From contig NC_023756.2 in NCBI RefSeq assembly GCF_000499845.2, positions 44,838,291 to 44,902,290 on the forward strand: 64,000 nt of DNA, read 5' to 3'. The notes under the pieces are model-generated. The model saw nothing but the letters and a program-made list of their open reading frames with translations. It ran no database searches and was not told where the DNA came from. The stretch's first letter is position 1, and each line of letters opens with the position of its first letter. The DNA comes from Phaseolus vulgaris. Its lineage: Eukaryota; Streptophyta; Magnoliopsida; Fabales; Fabaceae. This document shows positions 1 to 10,956 of this stretch, one piece after another. Position numbers and translations under genes: made by a program.

Positions 1-196
1 TATTGGTATCTAAATTAGTTTTTATTACTGATAAATAGTTTCTAAAGTGATATCTAATTAACTATCAAAGTTTTAGCTACCAATTATTTCGAATATAAAG
101 TTAGTAGCTAAAACCTTTGTAGTTAAATACCAATTTTTTAGATTATAAAGTTAGTAGTTAAATACCAAATTAGAAAATATTATTAATAATAGAAAC

Positions 197-317
197 TGTT
201 GGAGATCCCACATCGACTAGAGATTAGAGTATTTCATTGTATATAAGTGAGTGCAATCCTCAACCCTATGAACCGGTTTTATGGTGTTGAGTTAGGCTTA
301 AAGTCCACTTTGTAATA
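197..317 (+). mobile_element. Solo LTR of a TRIM-type retrotransposon
   Basis: A 121-bp block starts TGTTGGAGATCCCACATCGA and ends near CCACTTTGTAATA. It is flanked on both sides by GAAAC (192-196 and 318-322), a 5-bp target duplication as expected for an LTR element. Related LTRs in this window are followed by a TGGTATCAGAGC-like primer site matching initiator tRNA-Met, but none follows here, so this looks like a solo LTR. The terminal CA has decayed to TA. Confidence 0.75.
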
Positions 318-514
318 GAAACTATCAAAGTTTTAGCTACCAATTATTTGGATTATAAAGTTAGTAGTTAAAACCTTTGTAGTTAAATACCAATTATTTA
401 GATTATAAAGTTAGTAGTTAAATACCAAATTAAAAAAAAATACTATTAATAATAGAAACTAATTTAGATATCAATAATTTTTTTAGTCTCTAAAATAATA
501 TATAATTTAGTCAA

Positions 515-1025
515 TGTAACAACTATATTGGTCGGACGTGCTCGGGTCCTCGACCCAAGCACTTAAGTGTAGTAGCTCAGTTAGACGGGCCAATTTGAGA
601 GATACCTAGCTCGACCTAAGGTGAATAACGGGATGACTAAAAACAAAACCACATGGTCAATAACTAAAGTAGTTAAGTGTACATATATTTTTTATGTAAA
701 TAAAAGTTATTAGGAATAATGTTGCATTGTACTTGAAAACTAAAGGTGCACATTAACGAAATATTCTTGCTGTTGAAATTATATTCTTGTTGTTGACAAT
801 TGTTGAAGGAATGTCTATAAAAAGGGTTTGAGACCCTGAGTAAAGGTAAACTTTTAAGAGAACTCTACACAGATACAAATTTTATAATTTGAATGCTCTC
901 ACTGACTTGATCGTTGGAGTGTGATCAATAGGTGGAGCACCCTTCTTCACAAAGCATCTATATCTCGGTTCAATACACCAAACAACGTCGTTTTAACCCG
1001 AAGCTCACTATCAAGTCCGACCAAA
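515..1025 (+). mobile_element. Probable solo LTR of a larger retrotransposon
   Basis: The block begins TGTAACAACTATATTGGTCG directly after GTCAA (510-514) and is followed by GTCAA at 1026-1030, a candidate 5-bp duplication. It is more GC-rich than its flanks, has a TATA-like TCTATAAAAAGG near 812-823, and ends in a short inverted match (GGTCGGAC at the start, GTCCGACC at the end). MITE-family sequence resumes on its right. The exact right end is uncertain because it does not end in CA. Confidence 0.5.
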
Positions 1026-1076
1026 GTCAACAACAACTAATTCTTTATTGTCTATAAATTTGACTTTTATTTAATG

Positions 1077-1080
<4 letters not shown>

Positions 1081-1110
<30 letters not shown>
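1081..1110. repeat. (TA)15 microsatellite
   Basis: Thirty bases of uninterrupted TA directly follow the right end of the MITE relic. Confidence 0.95.
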
Positions 1111-1113
<3 letters not shown>

Positions 1114-2449
1114 ATGAAACAAAAATAAAATATACCTCCCTATATTTAACAAATACACTCTTTTATTAGAGCGGTTAAACCGTGTTAACACTTTGAATTG
1201 GATTCGAGCTGGAATAATGAGTCGAAAAATAACAAATATAGACTAACTATAACAAAAAAACAAATCTTATTCACTTATAAACTCACTCATGGTAATCCAT
1301 ATAATTCATTAAATTCAATAAAAAAAATCAAATTTAGAAAGAAATAAGGAATGGTATTTTAACAATGGTTTCATCCGCTTAATATCCATAAAAGTTATTA
1401 TTTTATCATAATATAATAATGTATTCCAAAAAATATTATAAAATGATTACCTTTTATTATTAGAGTGTCGAAAAACTTTATTCAATAAAAAAAGTGTCTT
1501 TCTTATGAAACAACATCAAATCTTAAGTTTTTCTCTTTTTAGAAGTATTGTGGGGGTCACAGTATAGAAAAAAAAAAGTATACGACAAAACAATTAGTTT
1601 TAGTTTTTTGTTATTGCTTAACACTATTTCTAATGTTTTATTAAAAATGAAGAGGATGAACTTATTATAAGTTTATTTGATGAAAATTCGAATTGTTCAA
1701 TATAGATGTACCAAGAACTCTAATATGATAAATTTGTTTTTTCTATTACTTTTTAGCATTTTGTAAAGTTGATGGAAGAAAAAACAAGACTTATATTTTG
1801 AAATTCTTAAAAAATGAGTGATAATTATTATTTAGTCTAACAATATTTATGATAAAAGATGGTAGATTAGAATAAGTTGATTTGAATATTGGGAAGTGAG
1901 TTGTTTTGAAATCTCTTCCTATGAGAGAATTTAATGAAGTTGATAAGCAAAATTATATAAGGAAGCATAAAAGTCAAAAATGGAATGAAAAAGAAGGAAA
2001 AGGAAAGTGAAAACCACATGCATGTTTGAGTGTTGGAAGGAGAAAGCAAAAGGCACCAGTTATTTTGATTGATGTAAAGGTGAAAAGATTAGTTGTGATC
2101 GAGTCTATGCCCTACAACACTTTTTTATTTCTCCATTGGTGTCAAAAGAAATGCTTTCTTTTTTTCCTCTTTATCTTTTTCTACTCTTCAATCATAGTGC
2201 AATTGATTGCAAAATCATTCTTCTCACTGCAATCTTTTCTTCTTTTTTCTGAGTCTGTGTTGCTGCCCATAGTTATTGCTTAGGACTTTGCACCATCTCC
2301 TTGGCTTTATTATCACTGCCAAACAGGAATAAAACCAAAAATATTCAACTAATTAATAAACTCAATTTTAAGATATCTCTCATTCAAGTATCATATTCTA
2401 AATAAATAAAAATAAGTACCTCTTATAAATCACTCTAGTATATTATTAC
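1111..2449. other. Gene-free AT-rich interval
   Basis: Only short open frames (60-85 codons) with low-complexity, phenylalanine- and lysine-rich translations occur here. I see no recognisable protein, RNA gene or well-preserved repeat. Confidence 0.6.
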
Positions 2450-2766
2450 AAAGTGGACTATGTCTAACTCGACCCATAAAATCAGCTTATGAGATTGAGA
2501 AGTTGCACCCACTTATACACACCTCCCTCACGTCGAGACTGTCAATTCGTGCAGGAGACTATATATTATGGTGGTTCGATAGTGGGTGACATGATAGGCG
2601 CAACATAAACACTCGCTAAGATAAGTTCAAAATAGTTCTGATACCATATTACGAAGTGGACTTTAAACTAACTAAACCCCATCAAACTGACTCGTAAGGT
2701 TGAGGTTCGCATCCACTTATATACTATGAAAGACTTTAATCTCTAGTTGATGTGAGATCTCCAACA
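2450..2766 (-). mobile_element. TRIM element with a truncated second LTR
   Basis: On the minus strand it starts TGTTGGAGATCTCACATC at 2766, runs through an LTR to about 2650, then has TGGTATCAGAAC (about 2635-2650), a primer-binding site for initiator tRNA-Met with one change. A short non-coding internal part ends in a purine run (GTGAGGGAGG), and a second LTR copy lacking its first about 45 bases ends at about 2450. Total length is about 320 bp with no coding capacity, as expected of terminal-repeat retrotransposons in miniature. Confidence 0.7.
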
Positions 2767-2779
2767 TAAAGTGTGGTTC

Positions 2780-3090
2780 CTATTATTGATAAGAATTTAT
2801 AAAATAATTTCTAAATTTAAATCTAAATTAGTTATCTAAACTTTAAAGACTAATATTTTAATTTTTAAATTAATTTATATAAATATTAATAGAGATTAAT
2901 TTAGAATATAATTATAAAATATAAAGTAGTTAAAATTTGATGGCTAATATTTAAATATTAATTTAAAAATTATTTATAATTTTTTATTAATAATAAAAAT
3001 TACTTTAATAATTTTTTTTAGTTTATAAAATTATCTTTAATTTAATTAAATAGTAAATAACCATTTTTTCTAAAATTAGTTTTTATTAGG
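2780..3090. repeat. Decayed copy of the palindromic MITE family
   Basis: The segment holds diverged pieces of the same family as 20600-20976 (CCTATTATTGATAAGAATTT at the left, AAAATTAGTTTTTATTAGGA at the right) and begins about 15 bp beyond the TRIM element. It is heavily AT-decayed and its ends are approximate. Confidence 0.45.
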
Positions 3091-6000
3091 AATGTAGGAA
3101 TGGTGTATTGCTTTCTATTTTATAACATTTTCTAATAATTTATATGTTTTTTAAACAACATTCGAGATTCCTAGTAACCTAAGGGAAACAAACAATAGAA
3201 ATAATAATTTAAATAAAGTGTAAATTAATTAATTTTTAATAAAAAATAGGCGAGATATAGATGAATAAATAGAGTGAGTTGAGAACCATAATAAAAAAAA
3301 GTATCATTATTAATTTTTGTTTGTTCCTTCTTGAAAACAACCCATGCATGAGTAGGGCATGATGCTGAAAGCCATGGAAGATTCACGTGTTCTCAAATTA
3401 AACGAGTAATATAATCAATATGATAAATTCATAATAACTCATAAAAGTAAAAATATAATATTTTATTTTAATTTTTTATTATTATTAATTTTATTATCAC
3501 TGTTATTAACATTCTATTACGAAAGAAAATCGAAATCAAGTTCTATAAGTACATGATATAATTATTTTTATTTAAATATACATAATGGTCCGTATATTAT
3601 TAAAAATCAAGTTTACATATAGAAGAAATTCATAGATAATGTTATAAATCCGTCGCAAAAATCTCATTAATACATAATATAATTTTTTTTATATAAATAT
3701 ATTTAGTGGTTCTCATATTGTTAAAAATCAATTTTACACCAAAAAAAAAAATATGTAATGTCTTAAATCAGTCGCAAATTAACTATTATCTATAAATAAA
3801 GTATTATTATTTTTATTAATATTATTAACAATAGAGAGAAACAAACTCAAATATAATGAATAAACATAAAATCGTAATCACTACTACTTTATTAAATCAA
3901 ATTCACATATTGTTTTCTAATTTTTTATATATTTATTTTAATTTACTTAATTTCATTTCTTGTAATTAAATAAACTTTGTTCCTACTTCAAGTCAGATAA
4001 ATATCATTGGTAGATTAGAGAAAGAAGAAGTATATAAATCGTCATTGACCTTGACTTCTTAACAATATAAGACTATATTGAAAATACTAGAATACTCCAA
4101 TAAAAAAAGAATGGATTCTAAGAGCTTGAATTCCCTCTAACTTTTCATAATCATAAATTTTTTTATACTTGAGAATACATAAAAATAAAAATAAAATTAA
4201 AATACATCAAACAATGATTAAGGAATTTGAATTTGTCATGTTCCTTATGGAGTTTAATTAAGGAAGGATATGTTGAGTCCAAGTATTGAAGCCATAATGA
4301 TTAAGCAATCCATTTCAGTAACTGGTAATAGAAAAACATCCAATACCATGTCAGTTTAATGGACATAAGATTATAATTTACAAAATTATACAATAAATCA
4401 ATCAAAATATTCTTGATGTGATCTTTAAAAGAAATGAGAGAGTTTACTTAAATTTTGTTCAATTTGCTCAAAGGTATAATAGTAGTGGGGATACAGGGTA
4501 TTTATTTCACAGTTGATAAAAAAATTATGCAACAACAAAAATTAAAAGAAAAAAAAAAGTTCTGTTTTAAGTACAAAGTATAAAAAAATTAAAAGTTTCT
4601 ATTATTATGTATCATGATTTTAGCCTATTATTATTATTATTATATATGATTATAATTATTCTCATTATTACTTATATACTTTATTTATTTATTTATTTAT
4701 TATTATTATCATAAATTTATAGCATTATATTGTGTTTACATTTAATTATCCCTTAAATATGCATAAAATAAAAAAATTGAAGTGTATTATAAGTATTTAT
4801 TTATGGACATTATTTATCAATGTTTAAAGGTTTTATTTAATCTAGCTTAGTTAAAAAATAAGTAAAATATGGTTAGTTTTTTTAAAAAAAAATGTCCAAA
4901 TGATTATACTTACATTTCACAAATCATGCCAATCTCCTTTGTTAAACATTTATAAAAATTCCTCTTCCCTATATCATATTTATAAAAAACATAAATCATA
5001 TACATATAAAAAAAACATAAATTTTATTTAAATAAAAATTAATATAATATATATTTTTTAAATCATCAATCATTTTATCATGGTGCTAAAGATAATAGAC
5101 ACATTCTTTATTGTATTTTTTTTAAAGTTATGTATATCACACAATCGATGTGACATGTTCGGGTTGAAACATTTTTAAAACCTCTCATATTATTTATTTA
5201 TGTTGCCGATAAAAAAAAAAGTTACTCTATCATTTTTGCAGTATTGTTTTTGAAATAAAAAGCATAATTAAACTAAAAATATTTAAAAATTAACATTTAT
5301 TTACACATGAAGTAGTTTTAGGTTGTATATGAAGATGTAAACTCTTTTTAGTTATTTTTATTTGGAAAAATATATTGTATCTTTTAGATTATTATTGATG
5401 TTGTATTGTGGGATGTGCATTATTGTGAAAGAAGGTGAGAGAGAAGAAAAGTGAGAAATGGTAGAGAAGTTGTTAGGGGATTAGAAAGGAATATTTGGAA
5501 GGATGAAAAGGAATTAAGAAAGTTACAAAGGAATTTGAAATTATTGGGTTTAGAATGACAAATATGTGGAAGCAAACAAACAAGCCTTTAGGCCCTCTTT
5601 CTTGGTCTCTCTATGTGTCTAAGTGTCCCTTCACAAAGGTCAATGCCTCCATTATTCACCATCAACTTCAAAACTTTGCTTAATCACACTATTACACCCA
5701 CCCTTCATTCATTGCCAATCATAAAATTACTTAATTTTGCTATCCAAATTTCATCAATTACCATCATTGCATTCACACGTGTCACATCACAATTTCACAC
5801 CATTTTAAGCTTCTTAGATTTTATGCATATGGGTTAATTCAAAAGGAAATAAAACATTGAAATTAGAGTATCTACTTGCGTGTGCTATTAGTGCTGCCAT
5901 TAAATTTTGGGAATAGTTTAACAAAAGATATGATAATTACGTCTTTGTAACCTATACCACAAAATTCAAAACTTGTGAAAAGACTAACTAAACCCTTCCT

Positions 6001-8272
6001 CACTTCAATAACTCCCTCATGCCCAATATTATACAAAAGCTTTTTCTTTTCTTTTTTTTCTAGTTGGTCGACATCAATTTTACAAAATATTAATATTAAA
6101 TACGGTATATTGTTGGGTACGAAGTTATGACAAATTGAGTTGGACTGACTAAACATAATGTTAGTAAATGAGCTTAATCATTGTATCCTTTATAATTTCT
6201 ATTTAAAAATATCATTGTACTTGTAATTGGTGTGAAACAGTAAATAAATAAAACTTAATAGTTGCCTGTGTGAATGTAGGTTGCAGTTGGCGACCGAATC
6301 ACGTTAAATCTTGTGTTGTTTATTTTTCTGAAGTTGATTAGTGATCGTGTGTTGCTTCCGTATGAATTTTTTCCATCATATATTTCACGAATTTATATAT
6401 TTTTTATTAATAAAAAATTAATTAAATTTTAAAAAAACATTTGAGGGATGCTTTAATCTTTATACACAACAAAAAAAAATGAGACTTGACCTTCAAGCCG
6501 CACCCACAAAAATTTACAATACATCAATTTGAGTAAAAGATCTATTTACATGGTTTGACTTGTACAAAATCAACTAATGTCGTAAATACAAAAAATTTCA
6601 ACACCATGATTCTTATAATAAAGAATATGACTTTTTTACTCTTGTTAATGTGAAATCAAGAATCTCAAGTCCAGTGAGATTAATAGTACATAAAAAAAAA
6701 TTCACAAACTCTCATAATGTTAAAGTTTTAGATTAAAGACACAATAAAGATATTTATATATAAAATAACTCATTACTTGAAACTCAACGAATTTATGTCT
6801 ATCAGGTTAGCTATCGGCTCTCACCGATATATCCATTTAAAAAATATAATTATATAAATTAATTATAGTTTTATCAATTTTGAATATTAGAAGTTGAATT
6901 CACATGCATGTGTCAAAATCAAGTATTGCATAAATGTATCTCTAGTGAAATTAATCTACTTAATCTTTAGTTATGAAAAAAGAAAACACAAGGAAGAAGT
7001 GCTTCTTCAATGTCTCACGACATTTTTGGTACTCCGAAAGTGATTCTACACGGAAAAAGCATTAGATTGAGGAGCATATAGTTAACATAAGAATTCAACC
7101 CTAATAAATGCAATTATGATAAATATTAATCAAAGAGAAAATTGCACACAAAACTCCTTCTTGAATACTGAAAGGGATATATAAGCATAATTAAAGCCCC
7201 AATAGTCAACTTTTTTTTTTTAAAAAGTTTTTCTTTATAAAGTACATCCATTTATTCTAGCTTAATTAAAGTTTGGTTAGGTTAAGTAAGAACATATGCT
7301 ACAAAATCCGTATGAATGTCTGTGTCAGCATTAAGTATCACGCAAAATATATACAAGAAATTTTCATAATGCACAAGCTAGAAACCAAGCCTTTATTTTT
7401 CACTTTAGTTTAATTTCTATGAACTCATCACGTAAAAAAATTTCACACTCTGAATTAATAAAAAAAAATCATGATATACATTAGGATGAATTTTATGTAG
7501 GTAGTCTTCTTACATTGGTACGATCCAAATTCAATAAAATAAATTATTTGTAATCATATAATGAACTAATTTTAACTTTTTAATCTAATTTAAATAGTAT
7601 ATTTTTTTTTTTACGTCAGGATGAGATAATAACTCATATCGGCGAAACAATTGAATTCTTCTATTTGGTTGCACTTTTTTTCCTCTATCTTTTCTTACCT
7701 TCGAGCTTCGACTCTCGGTCGAGAGCGCATTGACAAAAGGTTCTCTGTCGTTCAAGTGAGTATTCAGTATTTGAGTGTAATTAATGTTATAATAATGATA
7801 TACATTTGTCTTGGTTATTGCGTCTATTTATACTCTTGGACCTAAATTAAGGTGCATGTCACAATTAACTTTTGTATTACCCAATTTACGTATGGTTTAA
7901 TTATTGTTAGTACACACTCTAATTAATTCATTCAAACCTATGTTGTTCGGTCGGTACTGGGTATCGACATGTTCTGAAACTTTTTGACCCCTATTGGTAC
8001 TTATTTATAATTGAGATTAAAAATCAAGACTATTATATATATATAAGATAAATTTAAATTAATTTATTTGTTATAATTTTTTTATTATATAACTAAGATG
8101 CTTTTAAGATTAAATTGTTAATTTTTGAAGAGGATATCATGGCTAACTATATAGAGGTTTTACATAAGGATAGAAATGTAATTTGATACTTTTAATTGAA
8201 GTTTTTTTTTCATGTATTATTTTTTCTCACAATTATTACTTTGTTTATAAAACTTTTTTCTCATTTTTTTTA

Positions 8273-8274
<2 letters not shown>
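3091..8274. other. Gene-free AT-rich interval with one 121-bp duplication
   Basis: No coding region is supported. The longest open frame (285 bp, 5872-6156 on the minus strand) has no recognisable motif. A tandem duplication of about 121 bp lies at 3551-3790: both units start ACAT(G/A)ATATAAT and end near AGTCGCAAA or CGTCGCAAA. At 7600-8000 a slightly GC-richer patch (with GACTCTCGGTCGAGAGCG and TTCGGTCGGTACTGGGTATC) may be a retrotransposon fragment, but I could not place it. Confidence 0.5.

Positions 8275-8314
<40 letters not shown>
8275..8314. repeat. (AT)20 microsatellite
   Basis: Forty bases of uninterrupted AT dinucleotide. Confidence 0.95.
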
Positions 8315-8316
<2 letters not shown>

Positions 8317-9327
8317 CAATATGAACACTTATGTTTACTTTGTACGTCTGTCAATTTTCAATATAATAACTTAATGATTGTTTTTTGAAATTTTCTTATT
8401 TCTTTTAATATTAGTATTTAAAAAAACAAAAGAATAACATATGTGATAATTAAAACACATTGACCCTTTTAGATTCTTAATTGAACTTAATAACTTGTTA
8501 GCAACTTATTAACCAGTGTGTGAAAATACATGTGGGTAACAATCGTACGAAGTATCTGGAATAAAAGAAATGGAGTGTTTTTTAAAAGAAGGAGAGTGGA
8601 TCCGGATGAAATCTTTACTTTGGTACAACTATAAGTATGGTCATGGATGAAGAAGAAAGTAATAGATTTCACATTTACTTATTCTGATTGAGTAATGTAT
8701 CCTTTAAATTGCCTGCATTCTTTAAGTTAGTAGGTTAGGTTTACACAAGACCTTCTAAGCTTAAGTTGTTGTTCTGTATGTCCTAAATAGGTGCTATTGA
8801 GGGGGTTTTCTTTGTTTGATAATAGGTGGTTAGTAGTAGAGAATAAAAAGAAGGCTTAAGAGTGAGGATGGAATATGATAGAATGGAAAACACAACAACG
8901 GAGACAACAAAATTCATATTTGTGATTCATATTAATTTTATTCTTTTGCTCATAAAAAAATTCTAAGAAATAATAAATTATATTATGCAATATGAAAAAG
9001 TACATTTTTACAAATAATCAATTATGTTTAATAATAATTGATTATATTAGTTCAAATTGCTTTCTCAATTACATAAAAAAAAGCATAATAATTGATTATG
9101 TTTAATTATAATTAACGACTATCAGAGTCACAAATAGAAAATATTTTCAATTTTTTTAAAAGAAGAGCATTTTATTGTTTTCAAAATGAACATCTCTTTT
9201 CAAATACTTACGAAAGTTTTAGCTATAGTTCTTGAAAAGAGTTATTGAATAAAAATCTTTTATATTTTAAAGAAATTTCATTCCTTAAGATCATCAATCA
9301 AAATAGAAATTGATATAGGTTTTGTGT
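8315..9327. other. Gene-free AT-rich interval
   Basis: No gene is supported. Short hairpin-forming repeats of ATAATTGATTATG type occur at about 9015-9110. Confidence 0.5.
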
Positions 9328-9457
9328 TGTAATTCTTTTAAGGATATGTGTTATTCTAGGTGATATATTTCTTTCTTTTTCTAATTTTCACTGTAATTCT
9401 TTTTTAGGAATATGTGTTACTCTAGCCGATATATTTCTTTCTTTTTATATTTTTCAC
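9328..9457. repeat. 64-bp tandem duplication
   Basis: Two adjacent units start at 9328 and 9392, both beginning TGTAATTCTTTT and containing GATATATTTCTTTCTTTTT and TTTTCACT. Divergence is modest. Confidence 0.8.
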
Positions 9458-10243
9458 TAAAATGTGATATACAAGTGGGTTGTGTGGTTATAGATATTTG
9501 AGTATTTGCAATACCTTATAATTCTTTTTAAAGGGGGTTTAACCAAGTGATGTGTTGTAAGTTTTCTTAGTTTAGTTGCGTATAAGTTCTCGGAAGTGAA
9601 TAATAATCCACTTAAGATTCTTTGAATTAGATTCGACATAAATTTTCGTAGAATCAAACCAGTGTAACAAAATTTGGATGTGTCTATATTTTCATCATGA
9701 TTATATTATTCTTGTCTTATTTGATTCATTGAAACAATTATCATGGCCTAATCTTATTATTTATAGAAAATTTAAAAAAAAAATTAAAAAAAAAAAGAAA
9801 AAATAATTTTTAAACCAATCATCATCCCTCTTTATTGTAATTTGTCATTATTTAAAATGTGGGAGAGTTAGAATCCTAATACTAATGTTAACTAACGAAG
9901 TTTGTAGCATGTATCAAATTAAAAAAAAAACACTATAAATTAAAATCTCATACTTATTTAATATATTATTTGTAGCAGAAATTAACTAGAGTTTTAGGGG
10001 ATGAAGATCCTGAGATAGAAGTAGCAGCAGAATGAACAGTGAAATCCCTCTTTGATTACTCTCTTTAGTGTTTAATATATTTCACTCTCTCCTCTTTGGA
10101 GAAAGAAAAATCAAACACAGCAAAACTTGTCCCAACTTTGCAGTTTTCGCGTGTATTGACTACTTAGAAAAGAAAAGAAAAGCAGAGTTAATTAAATAGA
10201 AAAGAAAAAAGAATGAAAGGAATTGTTGGAGTGTCACTTTCCT
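9458..10243. other. Upstream region of the KANADI gene
   Basis: No gene lies here. From about 10080 the strand becomes pyrimidine- and purine-block rich, which leads into the promoter. I could not assign specific transcription-factor sites with confidence. Confidence 0.4.
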
Positions 10244-10250
10244 ATATAAA
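10244..10250 (+). promoter_or_regulatory. TATA box of the KANADI gene
   Basis: TATATAA in the context TTTCCTATATAAACTC sits about 700 bp before the start codon. A CT-rich stretch (TCTCTCTCTTTC types) follows, as is common in plant leaders. This predicts transcription starting near 10275-10285 and a leader of about 680 nt, possibly with an intron. Confidence 0.6.
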
Positions 10251-10928
10251 CTCTCAACTCAAGTTAGCCAGCAAAAAACACTCTCATCTCTCTCTTTCTT
10301 TCCCATTCCTTTTACATTTTTTGTTTATATTATATGCACCACTACACATCTTTCTCCCCCTCTCTCTCTCTCTATATCCATAGTTTTGTGTACCTGAGAA
10401 AGTGTCTTCTCTTTCAAACACATATTTCATCACTTTGCACCTCTTCAATTGATCACCTCAACTGTTTAATATTCTAGCTTCTTTTTTTTTTTTTTTTCTA
10501 GCTTCTGGGGTTCTCTTCTCATAACATAATCAAATTTCAATCTATAGTGGAAGAATAAACATATACCTTCCCTCAAAACTATATGTTTATACTTGTTTAG
10601 TCTTTATTACTTATAAATCTTTCTTCTGTTTGTTTCTTTTATTCTGATTGGTGTCTTGTTTCTTTGGTTTGTCTTGTTTCGTCTTAGTTTGTTTGTGGTT
10701 GTGGTTTTTGGCAGGATTAGTGTTCAGTAATCGATAGGGAGGTGTTGTGTTGTAACGTCGTCTTAGGCTTTATTTTATATGAGTTGGATCCTATAAAGTG
10801 TTTCTTATGTATACTTGTTGATAAAAGAAACAAAACCTTCACTCAAATTCTGAATTCTACTTAGGTTTGAGTGTGTTTTTGGTTTTGTTTTTGTTCCCTT
10901 TCATTTCAGTGTTGTTGTAGCACACTAT

Positions 10929-10937
10929 ATGCCATAG
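10929..10937 (+). other. Two-codon upstream ORF before KANADI
   Basis: ATG CCA TAG ends 19 nt before the main ATG and is out of frame with it. If it lies in the mature leader it could lower or tune initiation at the main start. Its presence is seen; an effect is inferred. Confidence 0.4.
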
Positions 10938-10956
10938 ATTGAAATCATTTGAAAAA

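Larger units (their letters stand above)
1..1080. repeat. CACTA-like MITE relic interrupted by two LTR insertions
   Basis: The sequence matches the palindromic mini-element at 20600-20976 and 21545-21900: runs such as TTAGTTTTTATTACTGATAA and ATAGTTTCTAAAGTGATATC near the start, and the inverse AATAATAGAAACTAATTTAG near 441-460. The family pattern resumes at about 1032-1080 after an LTR-like block, so one old element appears to be split by insertions at 197-317 and about 515-1025. A segment of about 140 bp is also present twice (about 61-196 and 318-459). The left end lies outside the window. Family assignment rests on similarity inside this window. Confidence 0.6.

Noticed and set aside
560..600. 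tRNA-like D-arm phrase (GTAGCTCAGTTAGAC)
   Set aside because: No acceptor stem, anticodon arm or T-arm can be built around it. It is inside an LTR-like block.
5613..6156. Open frames of 74 and 94 codons in the left gene-free region
   Set aside because: Composition is low complexity. There are no motifs, no splice partners and no promoter features.
7620..8000. GC-richer patch resembling a retrotransposon LTR
   Set aside because: No paired end, primer site or target duplication could be found, so it is only mentioned within the interval.
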